A DNA stretch of 64,000 nucleotides. Source: UBA11865 sp963749825 (GTDB lineage Bacteria; Chloroflexota; Anaerolineae; Promineifilales; Promineifilaceae). Positions 1 through 7,872 of the stretch are shown here, one piece after another (positions within the stretch are counted from its first letter, which is position 1; each line of letters begins with the position of its first letter). A program made the position numbers and the translations under genes. The notes under the pieces were generated by a model, which was given only the letters and a program-made list of their open reading frames with translations, did not search any database and was not told the origin of the DNA. The stretch covers positions 124,001 through 188,000 of the forward strand of contig CAVVOI010000016.1 of assembly GCA_963749825.1 (NCBI GenBank), read 5' to 3'.

Positions 1-472
1 TGCGGCTGATGAGCCCGGCGCCATCCCAGACCTTGGCGCCCTCGTTGTCTAGTTTCAAATAGGCTATTTGCACCTGGTCAGGCTCAAAGAAACCGCTGAC
101 AAGATGCGGCCGCATCACCCGGGAGATACGTTTGGACAAAACAAAAGCGCCTTTCTCCAGGCTAAGTTCCAGCCCGGTAGCTTCCAGGAATTGTTCAGTG
201 GTCATATTGTCTACGTAAACATCGGTGATGCTATTGCTATTGACCCAGCGCAGTGTGGGCGAAGCCAAACCAAAGGTGTGGACGGGATGATATTCGGCAA
301 CTTCCCCCACCGGCCGGGTTAGGGCATGCCAGGCCCGCCTGGTCTGCTCAAGAAAGGGATAGGTCGCCCCGCCCAGCGGTGTATCGTAACTGATAACATT
401 GTAGCTAAGCTTGCCGGTGTCAATCGGGGCCATCCGGTAACCGACTCCTGCACTGCCACCCCGGCCGCCCAT
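1..472 (-). CDS. hypothetical protein, C-terminus cut by window edge
   Basis: An open frame of 157 codons runs from an ATG at 472 off the left edge of the window. The ATG is preceded by GGGAGGATTGTG, a good ribosome binding site. The product starts MGGRGGSAGVGYRM and is rich in Gly and aromatic residues near the start; no signal peptide or membrane segment is visible. The last visible part contains VWDGAGLIS. I do not recognise the family. It is divergent from the toxin-antitoxin pair at 589 and lies at the end of a mobilizable-element gene cluster, so it may belong to that element, but this is inference. Confidence 0.6.
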   Translation of the reverse strand, partial: MGGRGGSAGVGYRMAPIDTGKLSYNVISYDTPLGGATYPFLEQTRRAWHALTRPVGEVAEYHPVHTFGLASPTLRWVNSNSITDVYVDNMTTEQFLEATGLELSLEKGAFVLSKRISRVMRPHLVSGFFEPDQVQIAYLKLDNEGAKVWDGAGLISR

Positions 473-588
473 CACAATCCTCCCAAAATCCAAAACATTG
501 CTGTCGTTTCCATTAGTGTTTCACTCCTTTTATCCTTATCTTTACTCCATCTGTTGGCCGAAAGGCGGGCTACATATACAATTGCACA

Positions 589-873
589 GTGAAGATTAAC
601 GAGTTTATATGGCCTGGGGATCGTATTGAACATATTGCTGGCCACGCTGTCACACCTGAAGAGGTTGAAGAAGCATGCTTTGGAAAAGCGTTTGTTCAAA
701 GAGCCCGATCCGAAGGCGATAATCCGGTTTATTATGTTCTTGGACAAACAAAGACTGGACGATATTTGTTTTGTGTTGTTATTAGATTTCCCGGCGGCGT
801 GGGATATCCGGTTACAGCCCGAACGATGACTAATAAAGAAAGACGCCGCTATCAAAAATGGCAAAGAAAATGA
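589..873 (+). CDS. BrnT-like toxin of a type II toxin-antitoxin pair
   Basis: The 94-residue product has the BrnT-type layout: an N-terminal EFIWPGDRIEHIAGHAV segment, a VTPEEVEEACFG helix, a central LGQTKTGRYLFCVV strand pair and a C-terminal ARTMTNKERRRY basic helix. BrnT toxins are small RNases that block translation. The proposed start is GTG at 589; no strong Shine-Dalgarno is seen. The next gene overlaps its 3' end by 16 bases, the usual toxin-first order of brnTA. No truncation is evident. Family assignment rests on motif layout read by eye; function in this organism is inferred. Confidence 0.75.
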   Translation: MKINEFIWPGDRIEHIAGHAVTPEEVEEACFGKAFVQRARSEGDNPVYYVLGQTKTGRYLFCVVIRFPGGVGYPVTARTMTNKERRRYQKWQRK

Positions 874-1130
874 ACAATCAGCAGATACCACAAATAGACT
901 CCATCGAGGAGCTGGCCCATTTCTGGGATACTCATGACCTGACGGATTTTGAGAATCAGTTGGAAGAAGTAACGGCGCCGGTATTTGAGCGGGAAGCAAA
1001 GGTAACCGTTCAATTACAGCCTGAGGAGGTCCAGGCAGTCAAAAAAATCGCTGCCTCAAAAGGCGTCGACGACACTGAGCTGATCCGCCAGTGGGTATTG
1101 GAGAAGCTACATCTTTCTCAAGCAAGCTGA
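858..1130 (+). CDS. BrnA/CopG-like antitoxin
   Basis: The 90-residue product contains the segment DSIEELAHFWDTHDLTDFE, typical of antitoxins that accompany BrnT-type toxins, followed by a C-terminal ribbon-helix-helix-like part (VTVQLQPEEVQAVKKIAA). It should neutralise the upstream toxin and repress the pair by binding the promoter. It overlaps the toxin gene by 16 bases. A second possible start is the ATG at 870. The gene looks complete. Confidence 0.75.
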   Translation: MAKKMNNQQIPQIDSIEELAHFWDTHDLTDFENQLEEVTAPVFEREAKVTVQLQPEEVQAVKKIAASKGVDDTELIRQWVLEKLHLSQAS

Positions 1131-1172
1131 AGGAAGTCCGTCTTCGCGCGTTTCCCCGGTAGTTAACCATGT

Positions 1173-1952
1173 CTATCTGTTTCCGTTTAGCCTGGCCACA
1201 TCGCGACGAACAGTATCTACCGACATGCCAATGATCGCCGCCCCCTCCTGCACATCTAGCTGGCCGACGTGTACCTGCGCGGCCACCCGCAAACGCTCGT
1301 TCATGGCATTCCAGGCTCGAAAGATTGGCTGGGCCTCGTCAAGCGCCACCTGAAGATCCCTTACCTCGGCCCGAGATGCGGCCGCCGCGTCGAAAGCTGA
1401 TTCCAACTCGGACCGGACCGCTTCCAATTCTGTTTTTAGCCAGTCGCTTGCCCGTTGCGCTTCATGCAATTCTGCCAGTGCTTGCTGTTCCTGCTTTTGG
1501 ACTATTGACAGCTCCTCCTGCGCACGCTCTGCCCGCTCTTGAGCGACTTTCATTTCACTTTGCCAGTCTTCAACCACGTCCCGTGCCCGGGACTCATGAT
1601 GCCAGGCCATGATCGCCAGCCCAACGGGCACAATACTGGCGAACAGAACTGCTTGCCAGATGGGCAAGACCGCCTCATTGGTTGGTTGGCTGTAGAAGAT
1701 CCACTGCAGGCCGAAGGCGATGGCTGTCGTTAGAACGGCCGTGAACTTCCAGGCTATCTGGCCAACGCGCACCGCCCGCTGTACAGTCCTGAAATGCAAA
1801 AGATCGACGAAGAGAGCGATGGGGATGGCCACCAATAACGGATCATGACTGCGCAGGGCTTGAAAGTAATGATACGCGCTTACGATGACCACCAGCGGGA
1901 TCAGATTAGCCTGATGGAGGAAATCAGAGAAACGCTGCCACAGCTTACTCAT
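1173..1952 (-). CDS. membrane-anchored coiled-coil protein with C-terminal HTH
   Basis: The 259-residue product has three or four hydrophobic segments in residues 15-115 (for example IPLVVIVSAYHYF and AVLFASIVPVGLAIMAW), then a long charged coiled coil from about residue 120 to 205 rich in Glu, Gln and Ala, and a C-terminal helix-turn-helix-like stretch IGMSVDTVRRDVARL. The architecture resembles DUF2637-type proteins of actinobacterial and Chloroflexota mobile elements, where a membrane domain is followed by a DNA-binding tail. It is the last gene of the minus-strand replication/mobilization cluster. Its exact role is unknown; membrane tethering of element DNA is a guess. Confidence 0.7.
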   Translation of the reverse strand: MSKLWQRFSDFLHQANLIPLVVIVSAYHYFQALRSHDPLLVAIPIALFVDLLHFRTVQRAVRVGQIAWKFTAVLTTAIAFGLQWIFYSQPTNEAVLPIWQAVLFASIVPVGLAIMAWHHESRARDVVEDWQSEMKVAQERAERAQEELSIVQKQEQQALAELHEAQRASDWLKTELEAVRSELESAFDAAAASRAEVRDLQVALDEAQPIFRAWNAMNERLRVAAQVHVGQLDVQEGAAIIGMSVDTVRRDVARLNGNR

Positions 1953-1965
1953 GGGTTTTCCATCG

Positions 1966-2673
1966 CTAAATCACTCTGGTGCGCCCGTTTGCACCACTAC
2001 GGCGTGCTGACCGTATCCCCTGCCATCGTGTTGGATAAACCAGTATCTCGGCCAGTTCGAAGCAGGCATCCGGGGCAGGACCGTAACACAAGATCAGGCT
2101 GGGTTGTAATTGGTAAACCATCTCCCGGAAGCCATCCATGAATAGCTGGTATTCCAGCGGTTGGTCTAGATTCACGCCCACGGTGCCTATTGCCACAATG
2201 CTCCGCCCCGGCAGACCCAGGAAACAGAAGTCGTAGGATTCGGCCGTGCTCCAGGAAATCGTGGGTAAAACGGTGAAACCCTTGGACTGCCAGAAACAGC
2301 CGCACCAGCGACTACGGTAGATGTTATAGATTTGCAGGCTCAATGGCCAGTCCCGGTACAGGCTGAAATCCGGTGTCAGCAGAATCTCGTAAGGCGCCAG
2401 CGCTTCCAATGCTTTGCGCGGCCGGTTCCAGACTGTTTCGAAGCGGTAATCGTCCAGGAAGAAGTGGACAACACCGTCGGCCAACTCCTGTTGGCTACGT
2501 ACCCGCGTTCGGTAAGGCACCAACCACTCGGGCACGACAGCCAGCGGGACATGCTGGAGGGCTGGGATCCCCAGCTCATTGTCCGAGGGGAATAGATGCC
2601 GGGCGTTTAAGGCATCCAAGCTGCCAGGCTTACTGCGCCAGCGGTCACTGCCCTCGGGCAAATGATTACCCAT
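1966..2673 (-). CDS. DUF4417-type protein
   Basis: The protein carries segments typical of the DUF4417 family: VVHFFLDDYRFETVW, a stretch YEILLTPDFSLYRDWP, and IYNIYRSRWCGCFWQSKG. DUF4417 proteins are uncharacterised and common on plasmids, phages and conjugative elements beside replication genes. I chose the ATG at 2673, which overlaps the primase-polymerase stop by a few bases; the frame is open to an upstream ATG at 2709. It is translationally coupled within the minus-strand cluster. Confidence 0.7.
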   Translation of the reverse strand: MGNHLPEGSDRWRSKPGSLDALNARHLFPSDNELGIPALQHVPLAVVPEWLVPYRTRVRSQQELADGVVHFFLDDYRFETVWNRPRKALEALAPYEILLTPDFSLYRDWPLSLQIYNIYRSRWCGCFWQSKGFTVLPTISWSTAESYDFCFLGLPGRSIVAIGTVGVNLDQPLEYQLFMDGFREMVYQLQPSLILCYGPAPDACFELAEILVYPTRWQGIRSARRSGANGRTRVI

Positions 2674-3583
2674 CCCCAGATCGCTCCAACAGACGGGCCA
2701 GCAGCGCATCTTTGTCCACGGCCTTGGCTAGGCCGGCCTCGAGCCCGCTCTGCAACGTAGACCGAAAGGCAGGTAGCCCGTCATCGGCGATGAGCCCGTT
2801 GCCGCCAGCACCACAAGCGGCCGCCAGCATCTGCTCTACCAGCAACGGCGCCAGTAGGCCGGCACCAGCATAACGACCCGCCTTGAAAGCCGCCTGGTTC
2901 AATCGCTCATTTCGCCCTCCGGCCGGTGTCGCGGTCAATGCAGCCGCCTCATTAGCCAGCACAGCAGTTGCATAATGGCGAAGACGCTGACCAGGGTCCA
3001 AAGGTAAAAGACTGGGGACACAGGATCGATTCTCAGAATGGGCGTCGAGGGCCCGGGCCGCTGACAAGATCGTTTCCAGAGCAGCGGCCGAGACGGGAGG
3101 AACCTGATGATCCCCCTGTATCCAACGGTATTCTCGTCCCGAGGCATGCCAAGACGGCGGAGCGATGACATATCCACCCTGGCCACGGGTTTCGAACAAC
3201 ACACGACCGGCACCGTCCTGAGCCAGCTTGCGATTTCCACCCACTTCGGCTGCGCGCAAGTAGACGTGTAAACCTTTCCCAGTTCTGACTGCGGGGAGTT
3301 TCTTGCCCAGTTCGCCCACGGCGCTCCGCCAGGCCAGGTAAGTGGTAGCGGCCTCATGGTCGAAGTCCAGGACGAGCAGGCCATCGCTGACCTGGCCACA
3401 GACAATGCCCAGGTTGATGCGGGGCTGGCGGCCAAACCAATCCCGAATTTGCTCCATGGTTGCCGGCTCTAGCTGGAACGGTTTCCAGGCACAGAGTGGT
3501 TTTTTATTGCCCGCCACTGGAATGACCGACAAGCCAGCCGCCCTCGCGTATCGGGCGGCTTTGAGCGTCTTGTCAGCTGGCAT
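2666..3583 (-). CDS. bifunctional DNA primase/polymerase (prim-pol)
   Basis: The roughly 305-residue product begins with the prim-pol signature AARYARAAGLSVIPV followed by a Lys-rich KKPLCAWKPFQ loop. It contains the LGIVCGQVSDGLLVLDFD strand with catalytic acidic residues and a GLHVYLRA motif. This AEP-superfamily fold synthesises primers and extends DNA on plasmids and integrated elements. The start at 3583 is supported by AGGAGGG seven bases upstream. It overlaps the preceding gene by 11 bases. A helicase domain usually fused or adjacent to such prim-pols is not seen here. Confidence 0.8.
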   Translation of the reverse strand: MPADKTLKAARYARAAGLSVIPVAGNKKPLCAWKPFQLEPATMEQIRDWFGRQPRINLGIVCGQVSDGLLVLDFDHEAATTYLAWRSAVGELGKKLPAVRTGKGLHVYLRAAEVGGNRKLAQDGAGRVLFETRGQGGYVIAPPSWHASGREYRWIQGDHQVPPVSAAALETILSAARALDAHSENRSCVPSLLPLDPGQRLRHYATAVLANEAAALTATPAGGRNERLNQAAFKAGRYAGAGLLAPLLVEQMLAAACGAGGNGLIADDGLPAFRSTLQSGLEAGLAKAVDKDALLARLLERSGDG

Positions 3584-4553
3584 GGGACAGACCCTCCTTA
3601 TAGAGCAGTTCAACCGGACAATTGGCGGTATGGTCTCGCCAGTCTTGCAGGAAGTCGGTCAATAGGAGCTCCGGCCACGTTTTCAACAAGAAGCGGACGC
3701 TGTGCGACTCTTGGAGAACCTGGCTGACCTTGTCCACCAGCTTAGGTGGAATGATGGCCAGAACCACCGGGAATTGAACACCCTGAAAGCGACCTTGCCA
3801 ACCATCACCATTTCGGCGGGCGTGTTCGTAAAAACCAACCTTGTTAGGCCAATGGGTGCTACCCCGGTCCATCTCGACGAAACAAGAAACAATGGCGCCC
3901 TTTGCGATCAGAACCAGGGTGCCGTCTGGCCGTACCAGTTCTTCGCCGGCCAGATTACGAATGGCCGATGCCTGTTCGTTGTACCAGATGACCTGGCCAT
4001 TCACTTTTCGCATGGCGCCCTTTGCCTGGACGTACACCTCGCTAACCTGAAGATCGTGAATCAGCAACGGGTTGCCTCGTTGTAGGTCGTAGCGACCGCT
4101 GTGGTTGAGGGCGGTCCGTGTAAGCCCGCGACGGATGGCCAGAATCTCCTCGCCCACCGTTCCCAAACCGTAGACGTGACAGACCTCCATGCCAGCCATC
4201 CTCATCCGGGCCATCAGGTCGGCGGAATAATCCAGAAGGTGGTTCTCATAGAGCTTCTTAAGTCGGACTGTTACGGCTTTATCCGTCTTTCCCTGAAAGA
4301 AGAGTCTTTGGATCTGCTCGCGACTCATCAGCCCAACACCTAGAAGGGTTTCCAGGATGGCTTCATCCCGGGCCGTAAATCGCGGGCTATCGAGCAACCG
4401 CCTGGCGGCCTGGCGGGCGCTGCTATTCAAGGGCTTCCGTTTCTTCCAGCGGCCACCGTTCGCCGACAGGCCTCCTCCTTTGAAGGCCGTACGATAATCC
4501 TCGGGAATGTTCATAACGATGCCGTTTTGCCTGGATTGCGCCACTTTTCCCAT
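3573..4553 (-). CDS. replication-relaxation family protein
   Basis: This 326-residue protein has an N-terminal winged-helix region (FTARDEAILETLLGVGLMSREQIQRLFF, residues about 55-90) and a later nuclease-like segment (CFVEMDRGSTHWPNKVGFY). Both are hallmarks of the Replic_Relax family found on plasmids and conjugative elements and thought to act in replication initiation or relaxation. A canonical AGGAGG lies just before the ATG at 4553. Its coding start overlaps the upstream DNA-pump gene by 43 bases, indicating one operon. Confidence 0.8.
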   Translation of the reverse strand: MGKVAQSRQNGIVMNIPEDYRTAFKGGGLSANGGRWKKRKPLNSSARQAARRLLDSPRFTARDEAILETLLGVGLMSREQIQRLFFQGKTDKAVTVRLKKLYENHLLDYSADLMARMRMAGMEVCHVYGLGTVGEEILAIRRGLTRTALNHSGRYDLQRGNPLLIHDLQVSEVYVQAKGAMRKVNGQVIWYNEQASAIRNLAGEELVRPDGTLVLIAKGAIVSCFVEMDRGSTHWPNKVGFYEHARRNGDGWQGRFQGVQFPVVLAIIPPKLVDKVSQVLQESHSVRFLLKTWPELLLTDFLQDWRDHTANCPVELLYKEGLSHAS

Positions 4554-5743
4554 TCCTCCTTTCTATCTATTTGTGACGGTTTAACAACCGCACCTCGTTT
4601 ACTTCGCAGGCTATTGTCTGCATTCAACAATTGTTCACTCGTGTTATGTTGATAATCCACTTCGCTGAACCACCAAGGTACACCGATAGCCAGGTGGGAG
4701 AGGGTCTTCAGGCGTTCGACTGGATCTGGCATAAGCCCGGGATTGGTCAGGAGTTCGTCGTGAAGCCAACGGTTAAAGGCTCGTTTCATCTCCTGAAGGT
4801 CGGCCATTTGCTCTTGAGATCGCTGGCTCAGGAAAGCAATAGCTTTCTTTTCATCCAACGTCAGCTGCTGCTCAATGTAGGCCAGCAACTCGGCGATGGG
4901 CACCTGAGCGATTTGCCTGCTGCTGAGGCTGGAGATCTGGGGCGCTTCGGGTAGGAGTGGCGCCCATTCAACCGACGGCGGGCACTTGAATGCCCTGGTC
5001 GCTTCCGGCCGCGGCCAATCCGGCCGTGGCGGAGGTGCCATATGCAACAGGCAAGGTGCAGATTGGCCGCCGGTCACTGCTAAACGGGCGTAAGCATGAT
5101 AGGGGCGAAGACTCTGGATATCGCCTGCGCTGATCGGCTCGCCCAGAACTCGGGCCGCTAATGCGGCATCATCTGCTGCACCGCGAAAGATGACCTGCGT
5201 AGCGCATTGGCTTTTTAAGATTGTCTGCAGTTCAGGCGGTAGTGGGGCAAAGGATTGGGCTAGAAAAGTGCCTGCAGCGCCATACTTGCGCAATTCCGTG
5301 ATAATCTTCTTCACGTACGGCGCCATGGTGCCCACCGCAGCTGCCAACTCATCGATGAAGAGGCTGGCTGGTCGGCCTGTTCCCGGTTTGCGAGCCATCA
5401 GGGTCGTGAGGAACTCGCGCACTAACAACGCTCCCCACAGTCGTCTGCCCGTCAAACCCATCTCGGCCGGCATGGGGGCCAGAACGAGTTGGCCGGCACC
5501 TAGCGCCGCGTTCAGGTCAAATGTCATCCCGGCCATACCTAACGCCCGGCGGATGGTCGGCGATTTGATGAAGCTTCGTACCCGGGCCTTGGCGGCGTTC
5601 ACGGCCCGGTTGCGATCAACGACGTTCATACGGGCATAGGCATTCTCCCAATTGTATGATTTGCCAGCCTCAAGCCCATTAGCACGGAAAAGCCGAACGA
5701 ACATTTGCCGAGATATATATCGGTGCGGTTCTCTGCGCTCCAA
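4511..5743 (-). CDS. TraD/TraG-HerA-type DNA-pump ATPase, N-terminally truncated
   Basis: The 410-residue product corresponds to the C-terminal half of a conjugative coupling or HerA/FtsK-like ATPase. It has GRPASLFIDELAAAV (Walker B with DE), a sensor stretch TFLAQSFAPLPPEL, ILKSQCATQVIFRGA and an arginine-containing DIQSLRPYHAYARL. No Walker A is present and an in-frame stop lies just before the TTG at 5743, so the nucleotide-binding N-terminal part is missing. The true start may be the internal Met of SRQMFVRLF. Loss of Walker A should make it inactive. The IS remnants from 6 kb probably mark the deletion point. Confidence 0.75.
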   Translation of the reverse strand: MERREPHRYISRQMFVRLFRANGLEAGKSYNWENAYARMNVVDRNRAVNAAKARVRSFIKSPTIRRALGMAGMTFDLNAALGAGQLVLAPMPAEMGLTGRRLWGALLVREFLTTLMARKPGTGRPASLFIDELAAAVGTMAPYVKKIITELRKYGAAGTFLAQSFAPLPPELQTILKSQCATQVIFRGAADDAALAARVLGEPISAGDIQSLRPYHAYARLAVTGGQSAPCLLHMAPPPRPDWPRPEATRAFKCPPSVEWAPLLPEAPQISSLSSRQIAQVPIAELLAYIEQQLTLDEKKAIAFLSQRSQEQMADLQEMKRAFNRWLHDELLTNPGLMPDPVERLKTLSHLAIGVPWWFSEVDYQHNTSEQLLNADNSLRSKRGAVVKPSQIDRKEEWEKWRNPGKTASL

Positions 5744-5820
5744 TAATCACAAGGTCTATCTGTTGGTTGATCATCTTTTGCCTTCCCTTTAGACTGAAAT
5801 CACAGCAGCCCTCATAGCTG

Positions 5821-5922
5821 TTAGGCAAACATTATGCCACTTAGCTCCCGCTGGCCCTGCTTGCCTTTTGCATCAATAAGTTTAAACGTGGCCCGACAGT
5901 GTTGCCAGGCCTGCTCTTGCAT
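5821..5922 (-). other. 33-codon open frame, possible gene remnant
   Basis: A short frame starts with ATG at 5922 and ends TAA at 5821-5823; it encodes a basic Gln-rich peptide (MQEQAWQHCRATFKL...). It lies directly upstream of the truncated DNA-pump gene. It could be a real small protein or the tail of a deleted gene. The rest of 5744-6068 holds no other convincing gene. Confidence 0.25.
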
Positions 5923-6068
5923 CTCCTTATCTTATTAGCCCCTGCCAACAGCAATGTTTTTCTGGCTACTTTGCAAGTTCAGAGTTGTTTTAACAAAAAT
6001 GGACACCCTCGCTTTGATTATGTGAGTGAGATCAATCATACACATTTGACCAAAGGAAGGTGTCCGCA

Positions 6069-6487
6069 ATGAGTCTACTCGCATTATTCTGTGATGTCGA
6101 TGATTTCCTCCTCGCGTATGAACAGTATTTGGACCAGCAAAGGATTGGCCAGCCCAGCGGTAATCGCGGGCCGAAGCCAGCTTTGTCGTTGAGCGAAGTT
6201 ATGACCATCAGCATTCACTTTCAGCAATCAAACTATCGTCACTTCAAGGCCTACTACATTGAGCATGTGCAGGTTCATCTGCCGTCCGAATTTCCCAGTC
6301 TGGTCAGTTACAATCGTTTCATTGAGTTGATGCCTGATGGAATTGCCGTTGTGTGCCTACTTGTGCACCCGTCTGGTGATGGCGACGGCCATTACCTTCA
6401 CTGACTCAACACCCTTGGCCGTTTGCCACAACAGGCGTATCTACCGTCACAAAGTATTTGATGGACTGATCGTCCGGGGCAAGCAAA
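6069..6487 (+). pseudogene. IS982-type transposase, 5' part only, frameshifted
   Basis: The first frame (MSLLALFCDVDDFLLAYEQYL, LSLSEVMTISIHFQQSNYRHFK, FPSLVSYNRFIELMP) is the N-terminal region of IS982-family transposases. The reading shifts frame around 6390 and continues as FTDSTPLAVCHNRRIYRH and KVFDGLIVRGK, the first DDE segment. The sequence then stops matching near 6487 and continues into an unrelated transposase. A 7-bp inverted repeat (GGACACC at 6001, GGTGTCC at 6059) flanks the leader. The gene is dead. Confidence 0.75.
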
Positions 6488-7150
6488 GTCGATGTCGTGC
6501 GTTAATTGTTGCGACAGGTATGAGGACCTACATATCCCGTTGCATCGTCTGCTGTTGGACCGGGGCTTTGCCGGCATTGAGGTTCAAGAATTCCTGGACC
6601 AACAGCAGATACCAGCCTTGATCGCCTGCACCATCCGAGGTAAGAGTGCCGGCACACGCGCGCTTTGTCAGGACAGCAAGAGCTATCGGGCCCAGCGTAC
6701 TTTCAAAAGTGTCAATGGCAAATTGCGAACTGCAGAACTGGCTGTGTGTTGGTCCTTCACCACGGCCAAACACACCAAACGTCTAAAACGTCGCGCGACC
6801 TGGCAACTCTTGATCCTTATCCATCCGGATACGTCCTCATAGCAAGTGTGTCGCCTGTATCACCAGCGTCTTGGTATCGAAACCAGCTACCGTTGCGCTG
6901 TCAAGTTTCGCTGCTGGACTACGTTGCCCAACCCCGCATACCGTTTTCTCTTGTTAGCCCTGGGTGTGTTTCTGGTAAACATCTGAACGCTGTTTCGCTG
7001 GACCTTCACCCAACCCCTTCGTCGTGGCTGCCGCTTGCTGGATACCCACAAGTCTCAACTGGACCGTTTTGCCAAATTCATTGTCCGGGTTCTGCAGCAA
7101 CACTACGGTTGCGTTCATCAGATTACGGCTATTATTGCACCTCTGTGGTG
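6488..7150 (+). pseudogene. second DDE transposase remnant fused to the IS982 fragment
   Basis: Fragments in several frames belong to one transposase: LHRLLLDRGFAGIEVQEFL, ALIACTIRGKSAGTRAL, then after an in-frame stop at 6839 RLGIETSYRCAVKFRCW and NPAYRFLLLALGVFLVN, then LDRFAKFIVRVLQQHYG. The order and motifs (a short DDE core followed by an IETSYR-type segment with the catalytic Glu) fit ISH3/IS4-like transposases common in Chloroflexota and cyanobacteria. Multiple stops and frameshifts make it non-functional. Confidence 0.6.
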
Positions 7151-7276
7151 AATATTGGATCTACCGAAACTGGATTTTGACGAAAATGGCTGCTAGATGC
7201 AACTAACCTGATGTTCCAACATGGATTTCAGGAAATCCCCTTGAAATTCGTTCGGGGTGCAACAAATCGAGGATCT

Positions 7277-7447
7277 TTAGCCCTTGGGCTGAGCTGGCAC
7301 CGCCTGCCCACTGTATGATGGCTCGGATTCGTAGCCGTCTTCAACTTGGCTGATACGGCTTGAATTCACACTAGCGGCAATGAACACCGTGGTCGCAATG
7401 AAAGATAAAACTATAAAGCTTCCCAAACATAGTAGTGCTGGATTCAT
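7277..7447 (-). CDS. small single-pass membrane protein
   Basis: A 56-residue frame starts at ATG 7447 after a GGAAGGACA ribosome binding site. It has one hydrophobic segment near the N-terminus (ALLCLGSFIVLSFIATTVFIA) and a polar Ser/Pro-rich C-terminal tail. No family is recognised. The good Shine-Dalgarno and clean hydrophobic profile argue for a real gene, but it sits among IS debris. Confidence 0.4.
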   Translation of the reverse strand: MNPALLCLGSFIVLSFIATTVFIAASVNSSRISQVEDGYESEPSYSGQAVPAQPKG

Positions 7448-7532
7448 TGTCCTTCCATCTACAATCTTATCGTATACGATGGACATGCTCAACTAAAATA
7501 TTATCACATAACCGGCAAAGGTCACCAGTACT

Positions 7533-7872
7533 TTAAGACTGTTTTAGTTTTTGCTCCCGGTACTTGAGAACTAAACAATCTTCTAGCAACATATCACTTT
7601 CAAAAACATGAGGAGAATCGGATGGGATTGGTTGATTCAAGCGTAAACAGCGTTCTACCCAATCGCGACCTAAACGAAAATAGATTTTATCACGGCGACT
7701 CTTGTGGTCAAGCAGATGACGAAATCCTCGTTTCACAACCCAACTACCCAGGATAATAAACCAGACAAGGGTCAGGCAAACAGCCAAAACCAAACGGAAA
7801 ATGCGGTCAGTATCTGCCAAATGAGTCGCTTCCAAATAAAAGCCATGTCCCTTCATATCACCACACATTTCT
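7533..7872 (-). pseudogene. IS4-like transposase, C-terminal half (split by recombinase element)
   Basis: The frame encodes IEEMCGDMKGHGFYLEATHL, LVLAVCLTLVWFIILG, and DWVERCLRLNQPIP, which is the C-terminal region of IS4-type transposases, including the catalytic Glu region. Its N-terminal half lies 1.9 kb away at 9755-10305 on the same strand, and the two halves can be joined at a shared TCGAT. The gap between them is exactly filled by a serine recombinase element. Confidence 0.75.

Noticed and set aside
472..999. A 175-codon minus-strand frame opposite the BrnT/BrnA pair
   Set aside because: It overlaps two better supported genes and its composition is Ser/Asn-rich noise.
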